From CAYVFC01 sp964450715 (GTDB taxonomy: Bacteria > Myxococcota_A > Polyangia > Polyangiales > JAFGIB01), in assembly GCA_964450715.1 (NCBI GenBank), contig CAYVFC010000106.1, positions 1 to 28,151 of the forward strand: a stretch of 28,151 bases of DNA, written 5' to 3'. Below are positions 1 to 8,356 of the stretch, piece by piece. The position numbers and the translations under genes are program-made. A model generated the notes under the pieces. The model saw nothing but the letters and a program-made list of their open reading frames with translations. It ran no database searches and was not told where the DNA came from. How positions within the stretch are numbered: the stretch's first letter is position 1; each line of letters starts with the position of its first letter.

Positions 1-50
1 GGTGCTTTTTTGTGCGGAATTTATTGGGTTCTTTCTATTTCGAGCCGGGA

Positions 51-116
51 ACTAATTAACTTGTTCTTGAGCAGGCCATGGGGGTCGGACTTAACTAATT
101 AACTTGTTCTTGAGCA
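51..116. repeat. 23-bp perfect direct repeat, two copies 43 bp apart
   Basis: Bases 51-73 and 94-116 are identical (starting ACTAATTAAC and ending TTGAGCA), separated by 20 bp of unrelated, GC-richer sequence. The repeated unit is AT-rich and contains TTAATTAA-like sequence, unlike the rest of the window. No gene overlaps it. It could be a binding-site pair, a duplication scar or part of an array that continues to the left of the window; the sequence does not decide which. Confidence 0.75.
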
Positions 117-183
117 CGAATCGAGGGATCGACGGCGAAAACCCGCGCCGGTGATCGTAGCGTCAGGGAGGTTTTCTTTCCCT

Positions 184-230
184 GTCATCTCGAACGGAGT
201 GAGAGATCTCTCGCGTGCGCTCGAGATGAC
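184..230. repeat. Dispersed palindromic (REP-like) repeat
   Basis: A perfect 10-bp inverted repeat (GTCATCTCGA at 184-193, TCGAGATGAC at 221-230) encloses a 12-bp perfect palindrome GAGAGATCTCTC (201-212). The layout, and the peptide it would encode on the minus strand (CHLERTREISHSVRDD), resemble a widespread intergenic repeat of bacterial genomes that is often mistranslated as CHPERSEESxxxxxRMT-like peptides. I therefore treat the 93-codon open frame over it as spurious. It lies just beyond the sat terminator. Confidence 0.6.
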
Positions 231-234
231 AATT

Positions 235-267
235 AAAAAAAGCCGCCTCCCAGAGGGAGGCGGCTTT
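235..267 (-). terminator. Intrinsic terminator of the apr-qmo-sat operon
   Basis: A perfect 10-bp GC-rich stem (GCCGCCTCCC at 242-251 and GGGAGGCGGC at 255-264) has a 3-base loop and is followed, on the minus strand, by seven T residues (235-241 read in reverse). It lies 26-58 bp past the sat stop codon. This is a textbook rho-independent terminator, so sat is the last gene of its operon and no qmoC follows in the same transcript. Confidence 0.93.
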
Positions 268-292
268 CGAGGCGTTTACCACGCGTTCGGGC

Positions 293-1483
293 TTACTTGG
301 CCTGTGACTGGTAGTAGTCGATGAGGATCTTGGCCACCTCGGGGCGAGAGAACTCTGGGGGCGGCGCCTCGCCGTTGCCCAGCATCTCGCGCACCTTGGT
401 GCCCGACAGCAGGACCCAGTCCTCCTTGGTGTGGTCGGGCGCATCGCGCATCATGACGACCTTGCCCAGCTTCTTGGACCAGGCAGTGTGGTCGGCCTTG
501 TAGATCTCGAGCAGCAGCGCGCCCTTGGGCACCTCCTCGTCGAAGATGGTCTGTGCGTCGAAGCCGCCGTAGTAGTCGCCCACGCCGGCGTGGTCGCGAC
601 CCACGATCAGGTGGGTGCAGCCGGTGTTCTGGCGGAACACGGCGTGCAGCACGGCCTCGCGCGGACCGGCATAGAGCATGTCGAAGCCGTAACCGGTGAT
701 GAGCACGGTGTTGGGCGGGAAGTACAGCTCGACCATCTTGCGGATGCAGGCGTCGCGCACGTCGGCCGGGATGTCGCCCTTCTTGAGCTTGCCCAGCAAC
801 ATGTGGACCAGGATGCCGTCCGTGCCCAGATCCTTCTGGGCCATTCGGCACAGCTCCTCGTGGGCGCGGTGCATGGGGTTGCGGGTCTGGAAGGCCACGA
901 CCTTCTCCCAGCCCAGCTTGGCCATCTCCTCGCGGATCTGCACGGCGGTGCGGAAGGTCTCCGGGAACTCCTTCTCGAAGTAGGAGAAGTTGAGCACCTG
1001 AATGGGGCCGCTGATGGCGGTCTTGCCCACCGAGTTGAAGGCCGCCACGCCGGGGTGCTTGGGATCCTCGGTGCGGAAGATCTTCTGCGTCATCATCTTC
1101 ATCTGCTCGTCGGTGAAGGTCTCGATGGCCTCCACGTCCTGGATGGCGATCACCGGGTTGCCCTCGACGTTGGGATCCTTGAGCGCGATGCGCTTGGCGC
1201 CCTTGATGGCCGAGGCGTCCTCGACCACGTTGACGATGGGCACGGGCCAGAACAGACCGCCGGCGGTCTGCATCTTCTCGGCCACGCTGATCGAGTCAGC
1301 CACGTTCATGTAGCCCTTCAGCGGGTTGAAGTAGCCTCCGCCCAGCATGACCGCATTGGCTGCGGCCGCGGAGGAGACCACGATGGACGGGAGACCGGCG
1401 GCCTCCTTGATCAGTTCATCTCTTTTTGCCTTGTCCTCGACAAAGCGAGGATCGAGCTTGTCGGAGCCATGCGGTTTGATCAT
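293..1483 (-). CDS. sat: Sulfate adenylyltransferase (ATP sulfurylase)
   Basis: This 396-residue protein catalyses ATP + sulfate to adenosine 5'-phosphosulfate (APS) + pyrophosphate, the activation step of dissimilatory sulfate reduction in the cytoplasm. The nucleotide-binding signature QTRNPMHRAH (199-208, the HxxH motif), GRDHAG (295-300) and LLSGTKVREML (358-368) are all present. An N-terminal PUA-like domain precedes the catalytic domain and there is no fused APS kinase, as is normal for the homo-oligomeric dissimilatory enzyme. An AAGGAG ribosome site lies 7 bases before the ATG. It is the last gene of the aprB-aprA-ykgJ-qmoA-qmoB-sat operon, 53 bp after qmoB, and is followed by a strong terminator. 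In vivo the enzyme can run either way; with dsrD nearby, APS formation is the likely direction. Confidence 0.97.
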   Translation of the reverse strand: MIKPHGSDKLDPRFVEDKAKRDELIKEAAGLPSIVVSSAAAANAVMLGGGYFNPLKGYMNVADSISVAEKMQTAGGLFWPVPIVNVVEDASAIKGAKRIALKDPNVEGNPVIAIQDVEAIETFTDEQMKMMTQKIFRTEDPKHPGVAAFNSVGKTAISGPIQVLNFSYFEKEFPETFRTAVQIREEMAKLGWEKVVAFQTRNPMHRAHEELCRMAQKDLGTDGILVHMLLGKLKKGDIPADVRDACIRKMVELYFPPNTVLITGYGFDMLYAGPREAVLHAVFRQNTGCTHLIVGRDHAGVGDYYGGFDAQTIFDEEVPKGALLLEIYKADHTAWSKKLGKVVMMRDAPDHTKEDWVLLSGTKVREMLGNGEAPPPEFSRPEVAKILIDYYQSQAK

Positions 1484-1536
1484 CTTTCTTCTCCTTGGTT
1501 ACCTTGGTTTGTTTTATGGAGTTACTATCCTAGTTG

Positions 1537-3771
1537 TTAGAATCCCTTCAGCGGGTTGGCGCCGAGATCGGTCAGTTGCTGGTTGAACTCGTCCAGCAGC
1601 GCGGGCACGCGATCAAACTCGTTGCGCGCCAGCTCCTCGATACGGATCCGCTCCGGCTCCAGCGCCAACCGGTTGAGCGTCTCCTGGATGTTGCTGAAGC
1701 GGGTCTTGGCCAGCTCCGAGCCCCGCATGTAGTGGCACTGGTAGTCGTCGCCGGGCTTGCAGCCGATCAGCATCATGCCGTCGATGCCGCGCGACAGGGC
1801 GTCGGCCACCCAGATGATATTCACCGCGCCCAGGCAGCGCACCGGGATGATGCGGATCCAGGGGTTCCACTGCGCGCCGCGCGCCGCGGCGTCGTCCAGC
1901 GCCGGGTAGGCGTCGTTCTCGCAGAGGAAGGCGATGATGCGCGGTTTTTCCGAGTACTCGTCCGGGATCTCGAAACACTTGAGCATGCTCGACACCGCGT
2001 CGATCGAGTACTCCGGGAAGGAGATGATGCGCTCGGGGCAGGCGCCCAGGCAGATGCCGCAGCGCCGGCAACGCATCGGGTTGTAGAAGGGGGTTCCCTT
2101 TTCGTCCTCGTTGATGGTACCGAAGGGGCACTCCTCGGTGCAGCGCTTGCACTGGGTGCAGCGCTGCATGAAGAAGTCCGCGATGGAAACGTCGCCTGCT
2201 CTCGGGTGCACGGCCTCGCCCCGCTTGTTGGACTCGATGACCTGCACCGCCTTCATGGCCGCGCCCCAGCCGTCCTCGCCGGCCTGCGCCGCGTCCATGG
2301 GCGAGTGTGCCGCGCCCGCCGCGTAGATGCCGGTCCGTCGCGTCTCGTAGGGGAAACAGATGTAGTGCGAGTCCGGAAAGCCGTAGCGCAGCTGCGGCAG
2401 ATCCGGCCCCTGGCGGTAGACCAGGTTCAGGATCTCGGTGCCCTCGTGGTGCTGCAGCTTCTCGATCACCTTGTTGGCCTCCGCCACCTGGGTCTCGGAC
2501 TCGTTCTTGGCCACCTTGGCCCGGGCGTCGATCACCTGGCGGATGGCCTCGCCGTCGGCCGTATTGGGAACCATGCCCACGGCCAGCACCACCAGGTCGG
2601 CGGGGATCTCGGCCTCCGGCCCCAGCAGGCTCTCGCTCAGCTTGACCTTGAGCGAGCCGCCGTCGGCCTCGACCGACTGCACCTCGCCGCGGGTGAACAT
2701 ACCGCCCGACTTCTCCTGCGCTCCCAGGTAGAAGTGCTCGAGCTGGCCCGGCGCTCTCAGGTCCCGGTAGACCACCATGCAGTCCACGCCCGGGAAGTCG
2801 CGGCGGATGCCGGCTACCTGCTTCAAGGTGGTGGCGCAGCACTCGCTCGAGCAGTAGGGCAGGTGGTTCTCGTCGCGCGAGCCCGCGCACTGCACGAAGA
2901 CGATGCGCTTGGGCTGCTGCCCGTCCGACGGTTTGGCCAGCTTGCCCTCCTTGAGCATCTTCTCCACGTCCTGGCCGGTGACCACGTCCTTGCTCTTACC
3001 GTATCCCAGGTGCTCGAGCTTGTTCGCGTCATAGGGCCTGGCCCCGGTGGCCTGCACGATGGCGCCCGCCTTGAGCGTCTCGCCGCCCACCTCGACCTCG
3101 AACTGCCCCGGCTGCCCGGTGATCTTCGAGACCTTGCTGGAGGTCATCACCTTGATGTTCGAATTGCCGGTCACCTCCGCGATGAGCTCGGGGATCTCGT
3201 TGGGCGCGGGCTCGTCATAGGGCGGGCACTCGGGCACCAGGTCCTTGACACCCGCCAGGTAGCCGCCCAGCTCCTTTTCGGCCTCGACCAGGATGACGGG
3301 CTTGCCCAGGCCGGCGGCCGCCTTGGCGGCGGTCAACCCGGCCAGGCCGCCACCCATGACCAGCACGTGGTCGTCGATGCTCTCTTCCAGCCTCTTGGTC
3401 AGGTTCATCTTCTGAACCTTGGCCAGGCCCATACGCACCAGGTCCTCGGACAGCAGTATCGTGTCCTCCTCGCCGGCCGGGTGGGACCAGGCCACGTGCT
3501 CTCGCAAGCTCACCCGCTCCACCTGGACCTTGGTCGGATCCAGGGTGAACTGCTTGACCTTGGCCCGCGGCGAGCAGGCCGCGATCACGAAGCCGTCCAT
3601 CTCGCCGCTGTCGGCCGCGGCCTTGACCGCTGCCACGCCTTGCTCCGCGCACAGGCACTCGTCGTACTTGACGGTCGCGCTGTACTCCCCGGCTGCCGCA
3701 TCGACCTTCTCCTTGTCGATCGCCTTGTCGATCCCACATCCCGTGCAAACAAACAGGCCGATCTTTTCCAT
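1537..3771 (-). CDS. qmoB: Quinone-interacting membrane-bound oxidoreductase subunit QmoB
   Basis: QmoB is a cytoplasmic HdrA-like flavoprotein of the Qmo complex, which passes menaquinol electrons to APS reductase. Numbering from the chosen ATG (744 aa): an N-terminal CTGC motif near 9-12, an FAD fold with GGGLAG at about 140-145, two [4Fe-4S] ferredoxin motifs (C538/541/544/548 and C568/571/574/578), and a C-terminal MvhD-like domain of about 125 residues with Cys at 617, 646, 671 and 679. The MvhD domain separates QmoB from QmoA. The ATG at 3771 lies 6 bases after GGAAGGAG; a GTG one codon upstream (3774) would sit only 3 bases from it, so ATG is preferred. It overlaps the qmoA stop (TGATG), which implies translational coupling. 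No qmoC follows; sat comes next. Confidence 0.95.
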   Translation of the reverse strand: MEKIGLFVCTGCGIDKAIDKEKVDAAAGEYSATVKYDECLCAEQGVAAVKAAADSGEMDGFVIAACSPRAKVKQFTLDPTKVQVERVSLREHVAWSHPAGEEDTILLSEDLVRMGLAKVQKMNLTKRLEESIDDHVLVMGGGLAGLTAAKAAAGLGKPVILVEAEKELGGYLAGVKDLVPECPPYDEPAPNEIPELIAEVTGNSNIKVMTSSKVSKITGQPGQFEVEVGGETLKAGAIVQATGARPYDANKLEHLGYGKSKDVVTGQDVEKMLKEGKLAKPSDGQQPKRIVFVQCAGSRDENHLPYCSSECCATTLKQVAGIRRDFPGVDCMVVYRDLRAPGQLEHFYLGAQEKSGGMFTRGEVQSVEADGGSLKVKLSESLLGPEAEIPADLVVLAVGMVPNTADGEAIRQVIDARAKVAKNESETQVAEANKVIEKLQHHEGTEILNLVYRQGPDLPQLRYGFPDSHYICFPYETRRTGIYAAGAAHSPMDAAQAGEDGWGAAMKAVQVIESNKRGEAVHPRAGDVSIADFFMQRCTQCKRCTEECPFGTINEDEKGTPFYNPMRCRRCGICLGACPERIISFPEYSIDAVSSMLKCFEIPDEYSEKPRIIAFLCENDAYPALDDAAARGAQWNPWIRIIPVRCLGAVNIIWVADALSRGIDGMMLIGCKPGDDYQCHYMRGSELAKTRFSNIQETLNRLALEPERIRIEELARNEFDRVPALLDEFNQQLTDLGANPLKGF

Positions 3772-5024
3772 CACGCACTCCTTCCAGCCGAGGCCAGGGC
3801 CTTGGCAGCTGCGCCGGTCGCGTCACGCACGGAGGCGGCGACGTCCTCTGGCCTGCGGGCCACGCCCGCCACGAAGATTCCGTTTTGCGGATCGTCCAGT
3901 CCGAACCCGTCCGCGTCCATGGATACGTCAAAGGGTAGCGAGGCATCGCCCAGGTTGGAGACCATGCCGGTCGCCAGCACCACCAGGTCCGCCTCGGCGT
4001 CCATCAGCTTGTTGTTCTCCACGTCCTCCACGCGCAGCTTCATGCCGCTGCCGCTCTGCTCGATCTTGCCGACCTTGCCCTTGACCAGCTTGACGCCGTC
4101 CATGGCCGCGACCTTGGTCAGCACGTCCTCGTTGCGTCCCGGTGTGCGGCGGTCGATGTAATAGATGGTGACCTCGCTTTCCGGCAGCTGCTCGCGCACG
4201 TAGGTGGCCTGCTTGAGCGAGGCCAAACAGCAGACCGCCGAGCAGTAAGCCAGGTGCTTGACGTCGCGCGAGCCCGCGCACTGTACGAAGGCCACCTTCT
4301 GGGGCGGCTTCTGGTCCGAGGGGCGCAGGATCTTGCCCCCGGTGGGACCGGTGAGCGACGCCATGCGCTCCATCTGCACGTTGGCGATCACGTCCTTTAT
4401 AGACCCTCCTCCCAGCTCGGTGAGCTTGTCCAGCGGATAGGGCTTCCAGCCGGTGGCCAGCACGATCGCACCCACGGTGCAGACGTCCTCGCCCGGCTTG
4501 GCGTCCAGATCGATGGCGTTGTACTTGCATGCCTCGACGCACTTCTTGCAGCCGTCCGGGCAGGCGCTGCGCGTCAGGTAGTAGCGCCGCGGATAGGCAT
4601 CCGGCAGATAAGGCCGGATGGCCGGAACCTCGACCATGTCCAGGTTGAACGGGTCGGGAGTCTTGGCCGGGCAGACCTTGGTGCACTCGCCGCAGGCGGT
4701 GCAGCGGTCGTTCACGTAGCGGGGCTCGGTGGCCACGGTGACCTTCCAGCCGTTGCCCTCCCGGGAGGCAGCCTTGACCTGGGCGTCGGTGAGCACGCTA
4801 AGGCGCGGGTTGCGCTCTACCCGCTTGGTATTGATCTCCATGCCGCAGGCCGGAGGGCAGAGCTTGGGGAAGTAATGAAAGATACGTAGCACGCGACCGC
4901 CGATGGCCGGCGCTTTATCGACCAGTATGACTTCCGAGCCGGCTTCCGCGGCTTCAAGCGCCGCGGAGACGCCGGCAATGCCTGCCCCCACGACCATCAG
5001 GGGCTGCGCGTTTGATGCGTTCAT
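3771..5024 (-). CDS. qmoA: Quinone-interacting membrane-bound oxidoreductase subunit QmoA
   Basis: QmoA is the smaller HdrA-like flavoprotein of the Qmo complex, the electron donor system of APS reductase. In its 417 residues it has an FAD dinucleotide fold (GAGIAG at 13-18), a ferredoxin motif C108-x2-C111-x2-C114-x3-C118, and a second cysteine group C155/C159/C162/C166. The CAGSRD...CSAVCC stretch in the second half, with four cysteines, is typical of HdrA-family proteins. It lacks the MvhD domain found in QmoB, as expected. AGGAGG lies 5 bases before the ATG. It follows the ykgJ-like gene by 18 bp and overlaps the start of qmoB. In many sulfate reducers aprBA is directly followed by qmoABC; here a ykgJ-like gene is inserted before qmoA and qmoC is lacking after qmoB. 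Confidence 0.95.
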   Translation of the reverse strand: MNASNAQPLMVVGAGIAGVSAALEAAEAGSEVILVDKAPAIGGRVLRIFHYFPKLCPPACGMEINTKRVERNPRLSVLTDAQVKAASREGNGWKVTVATEPRYVNDRCTACGECTKVCPAKTPDPFNLDMVEVPAIRPYLPDAYPRRYYLTRSACPDGCKKCVEACKYNAIDLDAKPGEDVCTVGAIVLATGWKPYPLDKLTELGGGSIKDVIANVQMERMASLTGPTGGKILRPSDQKPPQKVAFVQCAGSRDVKHLAYCSAVCCLASLKQATYVREQLPESEVTIYYIDRRTPGRNEDVLTKVAAMDGVKLVKGKVGKIEQSGSGMKLRVEDVENNKLMDAEADLVVLATGMVSNLGDASLPFDVSMDADGFGLDDPQNGIFVAGVARRPEDVAASVRDATGAAAKALASAGRSA

Positions 5025-5042
5025 GAATTCCTCCTGGCACCC

Positions 5043-5843
5043 TCAACCGGATGCTTTGTCGCGTATTTTCATGGTGGGCTCCGCGAATAGCGCAAAGCGC
5101 AACCAGCGAGCCGCGAAGCGTAGCAGTTCCTCGTCGCTGGTTCGAAGCTTTTCTATCAGCTCTTCCTCGAGCTCGAAACGCTGCAGGAAGGTCGACTTGA
5201 ATACGAATTCACGAAAGAGGTCCAGATCGTTGAAGGCGTTGTGGAACATCTCCATACGCTTGGGATCGAGCTGCCGGCCGCCGATGAACCAGGGATGAGA
5301 GACGATCTCGCGGTAGCCGGTTTCCAGCTCTTCCCGCTCGGCCACACCCTGGTTCTCCCTCCATTGCTCGACGGTCCAGCACTGCTTCTCGTCCTTGCCC
5401 GCGCAGAAGCTGTCTTCGAAGAGGAAGTAGACCGGCCTGGAATCCTCGCCGGCCCGGGCCGGCGACAGCGCCATGCCCAGCGGGTACATGCGGCACGACC
5501 AGGGTCGATCCTGGTAGACGCTGCAACCGTTCTCGTTGACGAAGAAGCAACGCTTCTCGGGCTCGTCGCGCATCTTCAACATGAGCACCGGAAGGTGCAG
5601 ATCCTTGGTGATGGGCAGCAGCGTGTACTGGTCCAGGAAGTCGGTGGTGGAGATCTTCAGGCGCCTGGCCAGGTGCAGCACGTCCGACGGGGTCAGGAAG
5701 ATGTTCACGTCGGCGCAGCAGTCGGTAAAGCAGGATAAGCCCTTGTGACAATCGAAACAGAACGTCTCGCCGGCGGCCAGCTGGCGCCGCCCGCGCATCG
5801 CATAAGGAAGCTCGACACTATCGCTAGTCGGTAAAACGGTCAC
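5043..5843 (-). CDS. YkgJ family cysteine-cluster (zinc/iron-chelating) protein
   Basis: This 266-residue soluble protein has the CxxCxxCC-type signature of the YkgJ/UPF0153 family: C29, C32, C38, C42 and C43 near the N-terminus, then C99, C107 (NGCSVYQDRP) and C117 (SCRMYPLG), and further cysteines at 147 and 155. Such proteins are predicted to bind Zn or an iron-sulfur cluster; none has a firm biochemical role that I can name. The C-terminal 110 residues are charged and helical. The gene lies between aprA (91 bp upstream, with a GC hairpin in the gap) and qmoA (18 bp downstream), so it is probably co-transcribed with APS reductase and Qmo. A maturation or electron-transfer role for that pair is inference. 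The GTG start has a weak ribosome site; an ATG 15 codons later is an alternative. Confidence 0.85.
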   Translation of the reverse strand: MTVLPTSDSVELPYAMRGRRQLAAGETFCFDCHKGLSCFTDCCADVNIFLTPSDVLHLARRLKISTTDFLDQYTLLPITKDLHLPVLMLKMRDEPEKRCFFVNENGCSVYQDRPWSCRMYPLGMALSPARAGEDSRPVYFLFEDSFCAGKDEKQCWTVEQWRENQGVAEREELETGYREIVSHPWFIGGRQLDPKRMEMFHNAFNDLDLFREFVFKSTFLQRFELEEELIEKLRTSDEELLRFAARWLRFALFAEPTMKIRDKASG

Positions 5844-5864
5844 ATCTACAACCTAAAGGTCGAA

Positions 5865-5893
5865 GCCCCGGGCACCCTAAGGGCGCCCGGGGC
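5865..5893 (-). other. GC-rich hairpin between aprA and the ykgJ-like gene
   Basis: Arms GCCCCGGGC (5865-5873) and GCCCGGGGC (5885-5893) pair perfectly over 9 bp. After one mismatch, 3 more pairs (CCC/GGG) close on a TAA loop. No T run follows on either strand, so it is not a full intrinsic terminator. In position it could protect the 3' end of an aprBA message or cause partial attenuation, lowering expression of ykgJ-qmoAB-sat relative to aprBA. That role is inference. Confidence 0.6.
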
Positions 5894-5934
5894 CTCAGGT
5901 ATCGCTATGAAGAAAGCGGGATTGGTCAGGGGGA

Positions 5935-7806
5935 CTAGAAGATCTTCTTGATCGGGATCTTCTTCATCTCCCACTCTTCGCTCTTGGGATCCATCTTGCA
6001 GTTGACGAAGACCTCCCAAGCCGGATCCAGCTTCGGTTTATCCGAGCGGAAGTAGTAGCCGGGCCACCTGGTCTCCTCGCGGTAGAGCAGGGTGCGCACG
6101 TGCGCCTCGGCCTGGTACATGCGGTGCCGGTTCTCCCAGCAGCGCATCAGCTCGTGCAGGCTGCTGGCCGCCAGCTTCTCGGAGTCCTCTTTTAAGAAGG
6201 CCAGCAGCTCCTCGGCCTTCTTCAGGCAGGCCTCGTTGGTGGAGAACTGAGCGGTCACGCCGCCGGCGTACTCGTCCATCAGCTTCTGCAGGCGCTGCAT
6301 GAAGGGACGCCACTGGATGTAATTCGGGTTCACATCCGGCTGCGTGGTCTTGGCCACGTTCTCCTCGTAGGTCTTCAGCGGCTGCAAGGCCCGGGCCTTG
6401 AGCTCCTCGACCAGCTTGGCATCCGCGGCCGGCTTGGGCGGGTTCTCCTTGACGATGTAGCGGATGGCCGACTTGGCACCGATGCGGCCCTCGGCGTGCG
6501 ACCCGGAGGAGAACTTGTGCGACGAGGCGCCCGAGGCGTCGCCGACGCAGAACACGCCCTTGACCGTGGACATGTTCTCGTAGCCCCAGAAGTACTCCGG
6601 CGGGGCGATGTCCTTCGGACCGCTGACCCAGGCGCCGGAAGCGCCGGAGTGCGAGCCGATGAAGTAGGGCTCGGCCGCGGCGATCTCCGAGGGAGCCTTC
6701 TCGGGCGACACGTTGGTGGCGGCCCAGAGAATGGACTGGGAGATGGTCATGTCCAGGAAGTCCTCCCAGGCCTCGGCCTCGAGCTCCTTCAGGCGCTTCT
6801 TGGCCACAGCGGGATCCTTCTCCGAGTCGACGATCTTCTGGATGGCTTCCTCGGTCCTCATATAGATGGGCCCCAGGCCTTCCAGCACGTCGAGCATGCC
6901 GAGGTAGTTACGCAGGTTGGCCGGGATGGGCTTGACCTTGCCGTACGGTCCCCAGTTATCCAGCTCGGCCCTGCGGGTCTCCATGTAGGCGTCGCCCTTG
7001 GCGTTGGTGGCCCTGGACTTGAAGAGCAGGAACCAGGCGCCGACCGGGCCGTACGCATCCTTGAACCGCACCGGGATGAAGCGCACTTCCTGGCAGGTCA
7101 GCTCCGCGCCGGTCTTCAGCGTGAAGTAGGTGGAAGCGGCCGAGTTGAAGGGAGGATACCAGGCGCGGCCCGCACCCTCACCGGTGGAACGCGGCTTGAA
7201 CACGCCCACGGCGCCGCCCATGCAGACCATGACCGCACGAGCCTTGAACACGTAGAACTTGTTCTCGCGCACGGAGAAGCCCACCGCGCCGATGCACTTG
7301 TCGCCGTCCATCAGCGGCTCGGTGATGAATACGCGCTCGTAGATGTTATCCGCGCCCAGGTTGTTCTTGGCCGCCTCGGCCACGATCACCTTGTAGGACT
7401 CGCCGTTGATCATCAGCTGCCAGCGACCCTCGTGCACGTAACCGCCGTCTTTGTCCTTCCAGATAGGCAGGCCCCACTTCTCGAACAGGTGCACGGTGGA
7501 GTCCACGTGGCGCGCGATGCTGGCCACCAGGTCCTCGCGGGTGATGCCCATGAGGTCGTTGCGCACGTAGTCCACGTAGTCCTTGACGCTGTTCTGGCCG
7601 TCCTTCAGGCCCACGTACTGGTTGATGGCGGAAAGGCCCATGGCCACCGCTCCGGAGCGGTCCATGGCGGCCTTGTCGACCAAGGTGACCTTCAGGTTGT
7701 TCTGCTTGGCCCAGTGAGCAGCCTCGACCGCGGCGCCGCAAGCGGACATGCCGCCACCGAGAATGAGTAGATCGGTATCAACTTCAACGTTGGTGAACTC
7801 TTGCAT
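5935..7806 (-). CDS. aprA: Adenylylsulfate (APS) reductase, alpha subunit
   Basis: AprA is the FAD-containing catalytic subunit that reduces APS to sulfite + AMP in the cytoplasm (reversible in sulfur oxidisers). It has 623 residues, close to the usual size. The FAD fold begins at GGGMSACGAA (17-26), followed by DRSGAVAMG (49-57) and HEGRWQLMINGE (125-136). Residues expected at the substrate site from the Archaeoglobus enzyme appear in matching contexts: W216 in GRAWYPPF, R247 in FIPVRFKD, R299 in NLRN and H386 in GSHSGASG. A second FAD-binding stretch is SGSHAEGRIGAKSA (434-447). AAAGGAG lies before the ATG. It starts 15 bp after aprB ends. The sequence resembles AprA of sulfate reducers, but a phylogeny would be needed to place it. 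Confidence 0.97.
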   Translation of the reverse strand: MQEFTNVEVDTDLLILGGGMSACGAAVEAAHWAKQNNLKVTLVDKAAMDRSGAVAMGLSAINQYVGLKDGQNSVKDYVDYVRNDLMGITREDLVASIARHVDSTVHLFEKWGLPIWKDKDGGYVHEGRWQLMINGESYKVIVAEAAKNNLGADNIYERVFITEPLMDGDKCIGAVGFSVRENKFYVFKARAVMVCMGGAVGVFKPRSTGEGAGRAWYPPFNSAASTYFTLKTGAELTCQEVRFIPVRFKDAYGPVGAWFLLFKSRATNAKGDAYMETRRAELDNWGPYGKVKPIPANLRNYLGMLDVLEGLGPIYMRTEEAIQKIVDSEKDPAVAKKRLKELEAEAWEDFLDMTISQSILWAATNVSPEKAPSEIAAAEPYFIGSHSGASGAWVSGPKDIAPPEYFWGYENMSTVKGVFCVGDASGASSHKFSSGSHAEGRIGAKSAIRYIVKENPPKPAADAKLVEELKARALQPLKTYEENVAKTTQPDVNPNYIQWRPFMQRLQKLMDEYAGGVTAQFSTNEACLKKAEELLAFLKEDSEKLAASSLHELMRCWENRHRMYQAEAHVRTLLYREETRWPGYYFRSDKPKLDPAWEVFVNCKMDPKSEEWEMKKIPIKKIF

Positions 7807-7821
7807 GGCTATCTCCTTTAC

Positions 7822-8256
7822 CTACTTCGTCCAAACAGCGTCGGTGCCCAGGGAGGCGGGTTCGGTGAACAGAGCGGTGCTGTCGAGGTCGCCGCCGGTC
7901 TGCCAGCCGCCGTCAGGAACAGCCTTGCCCTCGGGAGTGGTGCGGATGGGGAACTTGAACCGCTTCACCATGCCGTTGCGGAACTTGACCGTCCACATGA
8001 TGTTGTCGGTGGAACGCAGGGGCACGACCGATGCGCCCATGGGCACGAAGTCGGCGTAGCCGCGCACGTCGACGGCCTGCGTGGGGCAGATCTTTACGCA
8101 GTTGTAGCACTCCCAGCACTGCGAGGGATCCTGGTTGTAGGCCTTCATCTTGTCTTTATCGAGAACCATCAGATCGTTCGGACAGATGTACTGGCAGGCG
8201 GTCTTGTCGAGCGCCTTACACCCGTCGCACTTCTCCGGGTTTACGAAGCTTGGCAT
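7822..8256 (-). CDS. aprB: Adenylylsulfate (APS) reductase, beta subunit
   Basis: AprB is the iron-sulfur subunit that carries electrons from Qmo to the FAD of AprA. In 144 residues it shows the two [4Fe-4S] motifs of the family: C10-x2-C13-x7-C21-x3-C25, with the characteristic insertion, and C47-x2-C50-x2-C53-x3-C57. A C-terminal tail from about residue 95 wraps AprA in known structures; here it is full length. GGAGGT lies 5 bases before the ATG. It is the first gene of the leftward operon, with about 94 nt of leader between the predicted promoter and the start codon. Confidence 0.97.
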   Translation of the reverse strand: MPSFVNPEKCDGCKALDKTACQYICPNDLMVLDKDKMKAYNQDPSQCWECYNCVKICPTQAVDVRGYADFVPMGASVVPLRSTDNIMWTVKFRNGMVKRFKFPIRTTPEGKAVPDGGWQTGGDLDSTALFTEPASLGTDAVWTK

Positions 8257-8356
8257 TCAATACCTCCGTAGGCCTCAGCTGGTATGCATCGGCGGTGTGT
8301 GTGGATCTTCTAGGGTTTGTTTCCCGCGTTTACTTCAAAGCAGGGATGTAGGCGGC

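Noticed and set aside
163..444. 93-codon minus-strand open frame at the left end
   Set aside because: It lies partly over the sat 3' end, the terminator and a dispersed palindromic repeat; the peptide is the known spurious product of that repeat type.
431..4161. Long plus-strand open frames opposite sat, qmoB and qmoA (369 and 875 codons)
   Set aside because: They are antisense shadows of GC-rich genes on the minus strand, rich in His, Leu, Arg and Val with no domain signature or ribosome site; the minus-strand frames encode clear Sat, QmoB and QmoA.
5043..5843. A divergent QmoC or HdrB
   Set aside because: The protein has no membrane segments, no heme-type histidines and no CCG domain (Cx30-40CCGx35-40CxxC); the cysteine pattern is that of the YkgJ family.
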